Below, one piece after another: positions 46,544-55,512 of a DNA stretch of 64,000 nt; position 1 is the stretch's first letter, and each line of letters opens with the position of its first letter. A model generated the notes under the pieces. It saw only the letters and a program-made list of their open reading frames with translations. It did no database searches and was not told the origin of the DNA. The DNA is from Limibacter armeniacum (GTDB lineage: Bacteria > Bacteroidota > Bacteroidia > Cytophagales > Flammeovirgaceae), in assembly GCF_036880985.1 (NCBI RefSeq), contig NZ_JBAJNO010000009.1:1178001-1242000 (forward strand), read 5' to 3'. Both the position numbers and the translations under genes were made by a program.

Positions 46544-47665
46544 TTAATAAGAAGTTGTAAACCCAATCTCCCAATCCTTCCAGACTACCTCATAGCCTTG
46601 CTTTCTGATCATCGCTGTAATCTCGGCGGGAGACCGTTCATCCGAAATCTCAAACTGTTCCAAGGATTCCTTGCCAGCTGCATAGCCACCCGGATTGGTT
46701 TTGGAACCTGCACTCAGGGTTGTGATGCCTAGCTTGATTACATTGTCCCGAAACTTTTCCTGCTCTCTGGTGGAAAGTGACAGCTCTACTTCCTCATTGA
46801 AAAGGCGGTAGGCACAGATCAGCTGTACCAACTCACGGTCGTTCATCTCTACTTTAGGATCAAGCCCTCCCGAAAAAGGACGGAGTCTTGGAAAAGAGAG
46901 AGAATATTTCGATTGCCAGTAGGTTCGCTCCAGGTAGTCAAGGTGCATGGCAGTGAAGAAGCTGTCTGTTCGCCAGTCTTCCAACCCAATCAGCACTCCC
47001 AATCCCATCTTGCGGATACCAGCCCTGCCCAAGCGGTCAGGCGTTTCGATCCGGTACTGGAAGTTGGACTTCTTTCCTTTCGGATGGTGCTTCTTGTAAT
47101 CTTCCTGATGGTAGGTTTCCTGATAGACAAGTACGGTATCCAAACCTTCAGCGATCAGGGTTTTATACTCATGCTGGTCAAGCGGTTGCACTTCCAAGGA
47201 GATTTGTGAAAAGTGCGGCCGAATCAGTTCGATGGCATGCTTGAAGTAATCCACCCCTACCGTCTTGTTTGCTTCGCCCGCTACGATCAGTACATGTTCA
47301 AAACCCATCTCCTTGATGAGCTCCACCTCCTTCAGCAGCTGGCGGTCAGTAAGCGTGGTTCTCCTGATCTTGTTGTCCAAACTGAACCCGCAGTAGGTAC
47401 AGATATTCTGGCACTCGTTGGAGACGTACAGCGGAATATACATCTGCAAAGTCTTGCCAAATCGTTTTTGTGTCAGCTGCTGGCTTTGGACAGCCATCTG
47501 CTCCAGGTAAGGGGCTGCCGCCGGAGAAACCAATGCCTTGAAGTCTTCCAAGTCACGCTGCGATTTGGAGAGCGCTGTCAGGACATCGTTTCCTGATTTA
47601 TCATAAATACTTTCCTTGATCCTGTCCCAATTTTGTTGGGTAAACAAGTCATAAAATGAAGTCAT
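46544..47665 (-). CDS. thiH: 2-iminoacetate synthase (tyrosine lyase)
   Basis: ThiH is a radical-SAM enzyme of 373 residues that splits tyrosine into p-cresol and 2-iminoacetate (dehydroglycine), which feeds thiazole formation by ThiG. The [4Fe-4S] motif CQNICTYCGFSLDNK (about residues 84-98) is the CxxxCxxC radical-SAM signature. The C-terminal part has LRPFSGGLD and TLSAGSKTNPGGY, typical of ThiH. It is the last gene of the thiSEGH operon, 26 bases after thiG. Using ThiH rather than the glycine oxidase ThiO fits an organism able to live with little oxygen, although ThiH is common in Bacteroidota generally. Confidence 0.95.
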   Translation of the reverse strand: MTSFYDLFTQQNWDRIKESIYDKSGNDVLTALSKSQRDLEDFKALVSPAAAPYLEQMAVQSQQLTQKRFGKTLQMYIPLYVSNECQNICTYCGFSLDNKIRRTTLTDRQLLKEVELIKEMGFEHVLIVAGEANKTVGVDYFKHAIELIRPHFSQISLEVQPLDQHEYKTLIAEGLDTVLVYQETYHQEDYKKHHPKGKKSNFQYRIETPDRLGRAGIRKMGLGVLIGLEDWRTDSFFTAMHLDYLERTYWQSKYSLSFPRLRPFSGGLDPKVEMNDRELVQLICAYRLFNEEVELSLSTREQEKFRDNVIKLGITTLSAGSKTNPGGYAAGKESLEQFEISDERSPAEITAMIRKQGYEVVWKDWEIGFTTSY

Positions 47666-47691
47666 GTTGTTACAGTTTTTGGGGTGATCAA

Positions 47692-48459
47692 TCAGTCCTC
47701 ATCCAGAAATCCCGTCAGTGGAGAGCTGGCAACAGCATGCTGCACAGGTTGCGCCAGTTTGGCTTCATAAGCCATACGCCCTGCCTCTACAGCCATCTTA
47801 AAAGCTTTTGCCATCCTGACAGGGTCAGGGGAAGCTGCTATCGCCGTATTGACCAGCACCGCATCGGCTCCCATTTCCATTGCCTGTGCTGCATGGGATG
47901 GTGCCCCGATGCCCGCATCGACCACGACCGGCACCCTGCTCTGCTCAATAATGATCTTCAGGAAATCAAAAGTTTTCAGTCCAAGGTTACTGCCTATAGG
48001 CGAACCCAAAGGCATAACGGCTACGGCTCCCGCATCTTCCAGTCTTTTGCACAGTACAGGGTCTGCATGGATATAAGGGAATACCTTGAATCCCATTTTT
48101 GCCAGTTCCTCGGTTGCCTTCAAGGTTTCCACCGCATCGGGCATCAAGTATTTAGGATCAGGATGGATTTCAAGCTTGAGCAGGTCGGTCTGTAAAGCTT
48201 CCCTTGCCAGCTGTGCGGCAAAGATGGCTTCCTTGGCATTACGAACGCCTGAGGTATTGGGCAACAGCCTGAAGTTTCCTTCACGCAAGTGGTGAAAGAG
48301 GTCTTCCTCTGGTCGGTGCTCATTGACACGCTTCAAGGCTACGGTCACCAGCTCTGAACCAGAAGCATCCAGCGCTTCCCGCATTTCTTTGTTGCTGCTG
48401 AACTTTCCTGTTCCGGTAAACAGTCTGGAATTGAATTGAATATTATCTACTGTAAGCAT
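47692..48459 (-). CDS. thiG: Thiazole synthase
   Basis: ThiG (255 residues) joins deoxyxylulose-5-phosphate, iminoacetate and ThiS thiocarboxylate into the thiazole phosphate. The TIM barrel is complete: [14 protein letters not shown] at the start, K95 in [10 protein letters not shown] as the Schiff-base Lys, [34 protein letters not shown] and [13 protein letters not shown] as the phosphate-binding loops. It lies between thiE (5-base gap) and thiH (26-base gap), so it is translated from the same message and controlled by the upstream TPP riboswitch. Confidence 0.95.
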   Translation of the reverse strand: MLTVDNIQFNSRLFTGTGKFSSNKEMREALDASGSELVTVALKRVNEHRPEEDLFHHLREGNFRLLPNTSGVRNAKEAIFAAQLAREALQTDLLKLEIHPDPKYLMPDAVETLKATEELAKMGFKVFPYIHADPVLCKRLEDAGAVAVMPLGSPIGSNLGLKTFDFLKIIIEQSRVPVVVDAGIGAPSHAAQAMEMGADAVLVNTAIAASPDPVRMAKAFKMAVEAGRMAYEAKLAQPVQHAVASSPLTGFLDED

Positions 48460-48464
48460 TGGTT

Positions 48465-49115
48465 TCAGATGGTTTGTTGTGAGATGATCAGGTTGGTGTA
48501 CTCAGCTGCCAAGACGGCATCTTCTGCTTGGGCAATCAGGGAAGAAACAGCGATGCCATGCAGCCCGACTTTCAAAAGCTCAGGAATATCCACATGCTCA
48601 ATGCCTCCTATCCCGATCACAGGTGTGTGATTGTCTGTGTTTCGAAATTTTTCCAAAAGGTTGGCATAACCTTCCAATCCCAAAATCGGGCTGAGTTTTT
48701 TCTTGGTTGCTGTAAAACGGAATGGTCCTAAGCCGATATAGTCCACCTTCATGTCTGCCAGCTTGAGCATATCCTCCAGCGTATTGGCTGTCCCTCCAAT
48801 AGTTTTTCCTGCACCCAAAATTTTTCTTGCTTCAACAGGTGACATATCTTCCTTTCCGATATGTACGCCGTCGGCATTGATGTCAGCAGCCAGTTCCACC
48901 CGGTCATTGATCACCAATGTGGCGCCATAATTTTTACAGATGGCTGCCATTTCCTCCGCAATAGGACGCAGCTGCTCATCAGACATGGTCTTTTCCCTAA
49001 GCTGTATCCACCTGACATCACCCTTACAGGCAAGCTCTACTTGTTTGGTATAGGAAACCGTTGGGTGTGGTTGTGTAATAAAGTGCAGACGGGCAATTTC
49101 TTTTTTATTGATCAT
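48465..49115 (-). CDS. thiE: Thiamine phosphate synthase
   Basis: ThiE couples the thiazole phosphate and HMP pyrophosphate to thiamine phosphate. The frame is open from 49190, but the Met at 49115 ([17 protein letters not shown]) gives the normal start and 216 residues; the upstream part is coded by an inverted repeat. Family motifs are [10 protein letters not shown] (the pyrophosphate-site Q-x-R-x-K), [43 protein letters not shown] and [14 protein letters not shown]. The T-x-T-K motif (TATKKK) is intact, in contrast to the TenI-like protein at 28198-28782. Confidence 0.95.
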   Translation of the reverse strand: MINKKEIARLHFITQPHPTVSYTKQVELACKGDVRWIQLREKTMSDEQLRPIAEEMAAICKNYGATLVINDRVELAADINADGVHIGKEDMSPVEARKILGAGKTIGGTANTLEDMLKLADMKVDYIGLGPFRFTATKKKLSPILGLEGYANLLEKFRNTDNHTPVIGIGGIEHVDIPELLKVGLHGIAVSSLIAQAEDAVLAAEYTNLIISQQTI

Positions 49116-49127
49116 GGTCTTGTTGAT

Positions 49128-49195
49128 TTGAGATATATGATTGGAGACTTGAGATTGGGAATTTAAAGTAGTCAATCTCATGTCTAGCATCTCAA
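49128..49195 (-). repeat. Inverted repeat between thiS and thiE
   Basis: TTGAGAT (49128-49134) pairs with ATCTCAA (49189-49195), and inside this GAGAC..GAGATTG pairs with CAATCTC..GTCT (about 49144-49185). The message between thiS and thiE can thus form a long imperfect hairpin. Several short units of the type (T)GAGA(T/C) recur, as in intergenic repeats of Bacteroidota. It may be an RNA-processing or stability site. Confidence 0.5.
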
Positions 49196-49199
49196 TTTT

Positions 49200-49406
49200 T
49201 CACCCTCCTTGCGTTGCACGAATAATTGTGATGTTGTCGCCTTCTTTTAGCGCATGAGACTCCCATGCTTCCTGTGGAATCACTTCATAGTTCACAGCCA
49301 CAGCGGTTCCCTGAAATGGGACGCCTTTTTCCTTTACAGCCAATGCAACGGTACAATTGGCTGGAAGCTGAATAGAATCTTGGTTAATGGTAACCTGCAT
49401 GTTCAA
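49200..49406 (-). CDS. thiS: Sulfur carrier protein ThiS
   Basis: ThiS is a 68-residue ubiquitin-like protein that carries sulfur as a C-terminal thiocarboxylate to ThiG. It ends in GG (IIRATQGG), as required. The sequence MQVTINQDSIQLPANCTVALAV and VAVNYEVIPQEAWESHALKEGDNITII fits the family. The Met at 49400 is an alternative start two residues in. It is the first gene of the operon, about 108 bases after the TPP aptamer. The adenylating enzyme ThiF, which activates ThiS, is not coded in this window. Confidence 0.93.
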   Translation of the reverse strand: MNMQVTINQDSIQLPANCTVALAVKEKGVPFQGTAVAVNYEVIPQEAWESHALKEGDNITIIRATQGG

Positions 49407-49513
49407 TTGGTTTTGTAAATGAAACTTGAAACACAGGCTCTAGAGGAGAATCAAAAGCAGAAACATGTTTTAGGGAAAGCGCATAAAAAAATACGCCCCA
49501 ACAAATCATCTTC

Positions 49514-49604
49514 CAGCTTTTCCCTACGGCAGTACTAGCTGCATCAGGTTCTAAGGGTAAGTTCTCAGTTCCGATACTAAAAGTATGGAACACCCCTAAA
49601 GCTG
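49514..49604 (-). promoter_or_regulatory. TPP riboswitch (THI element) of the thiSEGH operon
   Basis: Read on the minus strand, the P1 stem is CAGCTTT (49604-49598) pairing with AAAGCTG (49520-49514). Conserved TPP-aptamer segments follow in order: AGGGGTG, CTGAGA, ACCCTTAGAACCTGAT and GCCGTAGGGA. Binding of thiamine pyrophosphate would shut off the operon. Downstream is a hairpin GCGTAT/ATGCGC (49496-49479) with a T-rich loop and no terminal T run, so control may be at translation rather than by a standard terminator. Confidence 0.95.
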
Positions 49605-49811
49605 CTACGAAATAACAGAATATTACAAAAGGATGCAAACATCTGAGATTACTCTCTACTATGATCCAATATGCCGAACTAAAACCAGTAGCAAACACTT
49701 GTTAATATGAATGCTATCCTCAATAAGTAATTCCAATACTCCTACTTCAATAGAGATTCCCTTCATTCTCTTTTCTAGTCGTATGTCTTATTAATTAATG
49801 GTGTTTACAAA

Positions 49812-51011
49812 ATGAATGTCTTCACTAGCAAGTATTTTCTTCTATTACTATTCAGTTTCAGTTTTCATTTCAGTGATGTATTTGGACAGGATGACAAAAA
49901 CCAAATTGACCTGGAAAAGCCTACTTTGGAAATTGGTGGTGCTTTAAGGTTTAACTACAACTACTCCACATGGAAGGACGGTCAGAAGAAAAGAGGTGGT
50001 GATTTTGGCTATGATGTCTTCCGGCTTAATGTCAAGGCAGCTTATGAAGGTGTCAAGCTCAATGCAGAATACCGACTTTACTCCAATTCATTTGGGGGAG
50101 GCATGCTCAAACAAGGGTGGTTGGCTTATGACTTCAATGACCAGAATGAAATTCAGATTGGTCTCACGCAAGTTCCTTTTGGGATTACCCAATACAACTC
50201 TCATTGCTGGTTTTTCAGCATCGACTACTATGTCGGACTGGAAGATGACCATGATATGGGTGTCAAGTTTCAACACGAAGATGAAGTATGGGATTACAGC
50301 ATTGCCTTCTTCAAGAATGCAGAAGAACTCAACTTTGGTAGCAACTCTGATATTTCCTTTAGCAGGTACTCTTATGATGTAAGTTCCATTGATGCTAACG
50401 GAGACGGAAACCTGCAATTTAGGAATAAAGAAGTCAATCAATTGAATGGCAAATTGCTATACAAATTTGGAGGAATGGACTATGCCCAAAAGATTGGAGT
50501 CTCTGCAGAGTTTGGTGGACTGTACAATCTGGATACAGAAAATATGGGAAACCATTACGCCTTTGCTGTCCACCATGAGTTGGATGCAGGTAAGATTGAT
50601 ACAAAAGCACAGATTGCCTATTACAAGTACAATCCTGACGGTCCTGCTGGTGAGTCCGATCAAGTCATTGCCATGGCTGCCTATGGCGCTGCATACTTTG
50701 TGGCTGCTGAAGCTACCATTTACACACTTGGAATTGGTTATTCCATCCCTGTAGACTGGAAACCTATCTCCAAGATTGTCCTGTACAATGACTTCGGCTT
50801 TATGGATAAGACACAATCTGATTTTGAAGACTCCTATATGAATGTAACCGGTGCACTACTTACAGCCGGACAAGTCTATACTTACATTGATTTTGCAGCA
50901 GGCAAAAACCACCCATGGCTAGGCCCTGTGTGGGAAGCTGCCCTTGCTGAAGGTACCCCTGGCTCAGGTTGGGATATGCGATTCAATATCAACCTGGGAT
51001 ATTATTTCTAG
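49812..51011 (+). CDS. Porin-like outer-membrane protein, partner of BCCT transporter
   Basis: The 399-residue protein has a signal peptide ending near VFGQ (about residue 26) and then alternating beta-strands rich in Tyr, Phe and Gly with a terminal GYYF, as for an outer-membrane barrel. The start EIGGALRFNYNYSTWKDGQK resembles phosphate-selective porin O/P-type proteins of Bacteroidota. In a loop at residues 194-205 is DANGDGNLQFRN, a calcium-loop-like D-x-N-x-D-G motif but with Asn at position 12. The BCCT transporter gene starts 20 bases further on, so the pair probably forms an outer- plus inner-membrane uptake route for a betaine-type osmolyte. Confidence 0.8.
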   Translation: MNVFTSKYFLLLLFSFSFHFSDVFGQDDKNQIDLEKPTLEIGGALRFNYNYSTWKDGQKKRGGDFGYDVFRLNVKAAYEGVKLNAEYRLYSNSFGGGMLKQGWLAYDFNDQNEIQIGLTQVPFGITQYNSHCWFFSIDYYVGLEDDHDMGVKFQHEDEVWDYSIAFFKNAEELNFGSNSDISFSRYSYDVSSIDANGDGNLQFRNKEVNQLNGKLLYKFGGMDYAQKIGVSAEFGGLYNLDTENMGNHYAFAVHHELDAGKIDTKAQIAYYKYNPDGPAGESDQVIAMAAYGAAYFVAAEATIYTLGIGYSIPVDWKPISKIVLYNDFGFMDKTQSDFEDSYMNVTGALLTAGQVYTYIDFAAGKNHPWLGPVWEAALAEGTPGSGWDMRFNINLGYYF

Positions 51012-51030
51012 TCAAAAATTCAATGCTATT

Positions 51031-52632
51031 ATGAGCAAAAAACGAGTACGTAGCGATGAAAAAACTTTCCTTGGCATTAAAGCAAACGGACCGGTGTTTA
51101 TCACCTCCTTTCTCATTATTGCCACGCTGGTTTCCACGACCCTGATCGTAGGAGAACCAATGGAAGAATGGTTTTCCAAAACCCAAACATATGTCTCCAA
51201 TAAAGTAGGCTGGTTCTTTATATTACTAGTGAATTCACTGCTGATATTTGCCCTTTTCCTCTGCTTTGGCAAGTTCAGCAAAATCAAGATCGGAGGACCT
51301 GACGCCAAACCGGACTTCACCAATGTTGGGTGGTTTTCCATGCTATTCAGTGCAGGGATGGGGATCGGATTACTTTTCTGGAGTGTAGCCGAACCGATAT
51401 ATCATTTCAATAGCAATCCATTCCTTAGGGGGCAACCTGACAATCCGGTCTTGGCAGCTAAATCTGCTATGGGTATTACCTTTCTCCACTGGGGTGTACA
51501 TGCTTGGGCACTCTACGCCATTATTGGCTTGGCATTGGCATTCTTTACCTTTAACAAGAAATTGCCCCTTACCATCCGCTCCATCTTCCACCCACTTTTA
51601 GGGCACCGTATCCATGGTCCTATTGGAGATGCAATTGATATTATTTCTGTTATTGCCACACTGTTTGGTCTCGCTACTTCATTGGGATTGGGGGTTCAGC
51701 AAGTCAATGCAGGACTAAACTATCTCTTCGAGATTCCAGACAGTACTGGCATTCAGGTTACACTCATCATCATTATCACCGGATTTGCTACACTTTCCCT
51801 TGTGCTAGGCATCGACAAAGGAATACGGATGATCAGTGAATGGAATATGCGAATAGCGCTCTTTATGCTTGTTTTTCTATTATTTACAGGACCAACCCTA
51901 TTCCTGTTGAAATCCTTTGTTCAGAATATCGGGCATTACGCCTATGAATTCTTTGAGGTCAGCTTCTGGACCAATTCCTATCGGGGTGTCGAAACCAACT
52001 CCAGCTCTAACTGGCAAAATACATGGACTGTATTCTACTGGGCTTGGTGGATCTCTTGGTCTCCATTTGTTGGGATCTTTATCGCACGAATTTCAAAAGG
52101 TAGAACCATTAGGGAATTCATTTTGGGAGTGCTGCTGGTTCCTACCCTACTTACTTTCCTCTGGATTTCTGTATTTGGTGGCAGTGCTATCTATCAGGAG
52201 CTAATTGGCAATACAGCGATTACAGATGCTGTCAAAACCAATGTAGCCACAGCCATCTACTATATGTATGAGCAATACTCATTCACATTTTTGGCATCTA
52301 CCATCACCGTAATACTCGTGGTCACCTTCTTTGTCACTTCTTCTGACTCGGGTTCATTTGTGGTAGATATACTTACCTCTGGAGGAAGACATGACGCCCC
52401 AAAAGGTCAGAAAATTTTCTGGGCTTCTATGGAAGGGCTAGTAGCAGCCATCCTGCTAGTAGGTGGCGGACTGACCGCATTGCAAACTGCCTCTATCCTG
52501 ACAGGAGTTCCTTTCTCCATCATCATTATTGTAATGTGCTTCAGCTTCTACAAGTCTTTAGAAGATTACCATGATTCTGAGGAGCGACGGATACGGAAAA
52601 CAAGACAAAAAACCTTGCAACAAAATGAATGA
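51031..52632 (+). CDS. BCCT-family transporter (betaine/choline/carnitine type)
   Basis: The frame is open from 50944 within the porin gene, but the ATG at 51031 (MSKKRVRSDEKTF) is the proper start, giving 533 residues and about 12 membrane segments. Signatures are GMGIGLLFWSVAEPIYHF (about residues 111-128), the glycine-rich GLATSLGLGVQQVNAGL and WTVFYWAWWISWSPFVGIFIARISKGRTIREF, with the aromatic box of the betaine site. Family members import betaine, choline or carnitine with Na+ or H+. The substrate is not determined; no choline-oxidation genes are nearby. It follows the porin gene by 20 bases and ends at a strong terminator. Confidence 0.93.
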   Translation: MSKKRVRSDEKTFLGIKANGPVFITSFLIIATLVSTTLIVGEPMEEWFSKTQTYVSNKVGWFFILLVNSLLIFALFLCFGKFSKIKIGGPDAKPDFTNVGWFSMLFSAGMGIGLLFWSVAEPIYHFNSNPFLRGQPDNPVLAAKSAMGITFLHWGVHAWALYAIIGLALAFFTFNKKLPLTIRSIFHPLLGHRIHGPIGDAIDIISVIATLFGLATSLGLGVQQVNAGLNYLFEIPDSTGIQVTLIIIITGFATLSLVLGIDKGIRMISEWNMRIALFMLVFLLFTGPTLFLLKSFVQNIGHYAYEFFEVSFWTNSYRGVETNSSSNWQNTWTVFYWAWWISWSPFVGIFIARISKGRTIREFILGVLLVPTLLTFLWISVFGGSAIYQELIGNTAITDAVKTNVATAIYYMYEQYSFTFLASTITVILVVTFFVTSSDSGSFVVDILTSGGRHDAPKGQKIFWASMEGLVAAILLVGGGLTALQTASILTGVPFSIIIIVMCFSFYKSLEDYHDSEERRIRKTRQKTLQQNE

Positions 52633-53013
52633 TGAGTACCGTATCATTATTACGTCTCATAACAATGAGCAATCATTCATACATAACCTTCGTCTTATAA
52701 TGGGCTAACAAAGCCTTTTCAAAAGTTGCTACAGGTCTCTTTTGAAAAGGCTATTTTTTTGTAGTAATTCTTGAAAACACACCTTCCATCAAGTGAATGA
52801 AAATTTTAAAAATCCCTCAATGAGTGAATTATTATTCATGATTTAAATTCAAAAAATTCTCAAATAATTTAAATTAAATGTCACATTCCTGCTTTTTTAT
52901 TGTTGATTGAATAGTACTCCTAATACAATGTAATAGGATTAATAAGAGTAAGTCATCAAGTATTTTACGGGATTTGATTCCTGTCATCATGTAACCAAAC
53001 CTTATATATCTAA
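52633..53013. other. Intergenic region
   Basis: About 380 bases. Apart from the BCCT terminator (52712-52760) it is A/T-rich with no open frame or other structure that I could recognise. Confidence 0.4.
52712..52760 (+). terminator. Terminator of the porin-BCCT operon
   Basis: A perfect 14-bp stem (52712-52725/52739-52752, AGCCTTTTCAAAAG and complement) with a 13-base loop, followed after one A by seven T. Confidence 0.9.
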
Positions 53014-53616
53014 ATGGTAAGATTGATTTTCAGACTGCTCTTCTGGCTTAAAGGCTGGAAGGTTAAAGTTCACCCTGGTGTAGATGTAAACAAGCTGAAG
53101 AAAAGTGTGATACTGGCAGCCCCTCATACTTCCAATTGGGACTTTGTGTTCTCAGTGGCAGGATGCCGCCAGATGGGAGTGAAACTCCGCTTTGCCATTA
53201 AGCAGTCATGGATGAAATTCCCTCTTAATATCGCAATCAGACCTATGGGAGGCATTGCCGTTGACCGTAGTGACGCAAGCAAAAGGAAAAACAAGACCGC
53301 CCTTGTTGATGCCATGGCAGACCTGTACAAGGAGCGTGATGAACTTTGTATCATGATTGCGCCTGAAGGAACTCGCTCCCTTACCAAGTCATGGAAAAAA
53401 GGGTTCTATTATACGGCTCAAAGAGCTGAGGTTCCGATTGCATTAGCCTATCTGGATTACAAAAATAAAGTGGCTGGGATTGGCAAGGTCATTTACCCAA
53501 GTGGTGACATGGACAAGGACATGGTCGAGATCATGAAGTTCTATCAGCACATTACACCTAAGAATCCTGAGCTGTTTGCCTTAGACAGACGATATGCCAA
53601 GGAATTGGCTAAATAA
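53014..53616 (+). CDS. PlsC-like 1-acylglycerol-3-phosphate acyltransferase family protein
   Basis: The 200-residue protein carries the acyltransferase motif H38-TSNW-D43 (HX4D), the substrate motif APEGTRS (E118) and GGIAVDRSD. The N terminus MVRLIFRLLFWLKGW is hydrophobic and may anchor it to the inner membrane. It is shorter than PlsC (about 240) and belongs to the small group often found beside lipid or secondary genes. It would acylate lysophosphatidate or a similar acceptor. The next gene starts 27 bases downstream, so the two may be cotranscribed. Confidence 0.85.
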   Translation: MVRLIFRLLFWLKGWKVKVHPGVDVNKLKKSVILAAPHTSNWDFVFSVAGCRQMGVKLRFAIKQSWMKFPLNIAIRPMGGIAVDRSDASKRKNKTALVDAMADLYKERDELCIMIAPEGTRSLTKSWKKGFYYTAQRAEVPIALAYLDYKNKVAGIGKVIYPSGDMDKDMVEIMKFYQHITPKNPELFALDRRYAKELAK

Positions 53617-53642
53617 CTATATCTTTCATATACGATACAGAC

Positions 53643-55421
53643 ATGCAAACTTCACACAACTTTCACATTCCGGTTATGGGTATCGGCTTTACAATCGATA
53701 CGCCTATCAAGGTTGCCCCATATGGCATCTCTTCAGTAATTTCATTGGTAGATGACAAGCTTACCGAAAAAATCGGGGCTTTCCATGCTGCCAAAAGAGG
53801 ACTAGCATACCCTCTTATTTCTGATAAGGAAAAAGATGCAAGAGCGCGTCGCATTACGCAGTTTCTCAACCTTGTGCACGACATTGTGGAAAAGAAGTTA
53901 AAGCATGTCAAAGAAACCCCTGCCGAAAGGTTGAAGTACATTGAGCTGCTACCAGAATCTTCTCCGATCAAAGAGGAGTATAAAAAGCTGCTTACTTCTG
54001 ATGCTGATGAACAAGAGTTCAGAGAGTGGGCAGAAGTAAATATTGTAGCAGGTTCTATTGATGTCAACATCATGACAAAAGTGGACAAGGAAAATTTCTT
54101 CCAGAATGAATTGCTACCAAACGAATACAATGATGCCCACGCAGCATTAAGAGGTTTCGGTTTGAGCAAGCTAAACTCGTCCATCATACTTTCTGCAGGA
54201 ATGAACCCAAGGCTTTTCAGCTATATGGAAGCCTTTGATGATTTTTATCCGGATGCTGAAGGTCATATAAAGAAGAAGATTGTACTGAAGGTAAGTGATT
54301 ACCGTTCAGCATTGATTCAGGGAAAAGTACTTGCCAAAAAAGGCATCTGGGTATCTGAATACCGAATTGAATCAGGGCTTAACTGCGGCGGTCATGCCTT
54401 TGCTACAGAAGGCTTGCTGATGGGACCTATCCTCAATGAGTTCAAGAAAGGAAAGCAAGCACTGATTGATACTACATTTGACCTGTTGAGCAAGGCATTG
54501 GATGAAAAAGGACTTACCTGTTCAAAAGCTCCTGAGATGCTGATTACTGCTCAGGGTGGTATCGGAACCAATGAGGAGCATGAATTCCTGATCAATGAGT
54601 ATGATTTAAATGCAACTGGCTGGGGCACACCTTTCCTGCTAGTTCCGGAAGCTACAAACGTAGACAAGAACACGATCAACCTACTGACTGGAGCCAAGGA
54701 AAAAGACCTTTACCTTAGTGGGATTTCTCCATTGGGTGTTCCATTCAATAGCCTTAGAGGCAACACGATGGACAACAAGAAAATGGAGCGTATCAACAAT
54801 GGTCGTCCTGGAAGCCCTTGTCCTAAGAAGTATGTAGAACTGAATAAGGAATTTGGAGACAAAGGACTGTGCGTAGCTTCACGTAAGTACCAGCATATGA
54901 AACTCCAAGAACTGGATGAAAAGAACCTGAGCAAAGAAGAATATGAAAAAGAGTTCTTCAAAATCACAGAGAAGTCTTGTATCTGCCTTGGACTGGGTAC
55001 AGCTGCTTTGCTCACTCACAATATCGAAAACAAGGTAGAAGGCGACGAGGTTTCGGTTTGTCCAGGACCAAATATGGCTTACTACAACAGGACTATGAGC
55101 CTGAAAGAGATGGTAGGACATATCTACGGCAGAAACAATGTAATTGAACGTACAGATCGTCCTAACCTTTTTGTCAAAGAGCTTTCACTGTACGTAGATT
55201 ACCTTCAGAACCAACTGGCTGAAGAAAGTACACCAATACCAGCTAAAAAGGAGAAATACTACCGTAATTTCACTAAAAACCTAATGGCAGGTATCGAGTA
55301 CTACTATACGATACTGGAAAATGAGCAGTTCTATTTCCAACAAGAAAAAGAAACTATCTTGCTACAGCTAGAAGCTTACCAAGGTAGATTAAGTCAATTG
55401 ACAGACAATGTTATCGCCTAA
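53643..55421 (+). CDS. Conserved hypothetical protein, possible FMN-type TIM barrel with cysteine motifs
   Basis: The 592-residue protein has no signal peptide and I cannot name its family. Several features suggest an oxidoreductase: the start GIGFTIDTPIKVAPYGISSVI resembles the first strand of FMN-dependent TIM barrels; TAQGGIGTNEEHEFLI (about residues 302-317) followed by GWGTPFLLVPEATNVD has the spacing of the standard phosphate-binding motif of that fold; and there are conserved-looking cysteines, C248 (LNCGGHA), C393 (GSPCPKK), C410, C446/C448 (KSCICLGLG) and C473 (SVCPGPN), that could bind an Fe-S cluster. The region of glutamate synthase is one thinkable relative. This is inference. 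It lies 27 bases after the acyltransferase gene. Confidence 0.6.
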   Translation: MQTSHNFHIPVMGIGFTIDTPIKVAPYGISSVISLVDDKLTEKIGAFHAAKRGLAYPLISDKEKDARARRITQFLNLVHDIVEKKLKHVKETPAERLKYIELLPESSPIKEEYKKLLTSDADEQEFREWAEVNIVAGSIDVNIMTKVDKENFFQNELLPNEYNDAHAALRGFGLSKLNSSIILSAGMNPRLFSYMEAFDDFYPDAEGHIKKKIVLKVSDYRSALIQGKVLAKKGIWVSEYRIESGLNCGGHAFATEGLLMGPILNEFKKGKQALIDTTFDLLSKALDEKGLTCSKAPEMLITAQGGIGTNEEHEFLINEYDLNATGWGTPFLLVPEATNVDKNTINLLTGAKEKDLYLSGISPLGVPFNSLRGNTMDNKKMERINNGRPGSPCPKKYVELNKEFGDKGLCVASRKYQHMKLQELDEKNLSKEEYEKEFFKITEKSCICLGLGTAALLTHNIENKVEGDEVSVCPGPNMAYYNRTMSLKEMVGHIYGRNNVIERTDRPNLFVKELSLYVDYLQNQLAEESTPIPAKKEKYYRNFTKNLMAGIEYYYTILENEQFYFQQEKETILLQLEAYQGRLSQLTDNVIA

Positions 55422-55445
55422 AGTTGTCGAATAAAAACCCAAACA

Positions 55446-55486
55446 AAATGCCCATCAAAGCACCTCGTTGTGCTCCTGATGGGCAT
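55446..55486. terminator. Probable terminator between convergent genes
   Basis: An 11-bp stem (55446-55456/55476-55486, AATGCCCATCA and complement, one end wobble-free) with an inner AGCAC/GTGCT stem. The T run is short, so efficiency is uncertain. Confidence 0.6.
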
Positions 55487-55512
55487 TGTTAATTCAAAAG
55501 GAAAATGGTCAA

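Noticed and set aside
49384-49698. 104-codon minus-strand frame covering the region upstream of thiS
   Set aside because: It lies entirely on the TPP riboswitch and leader; the aptamer explains the sequence.
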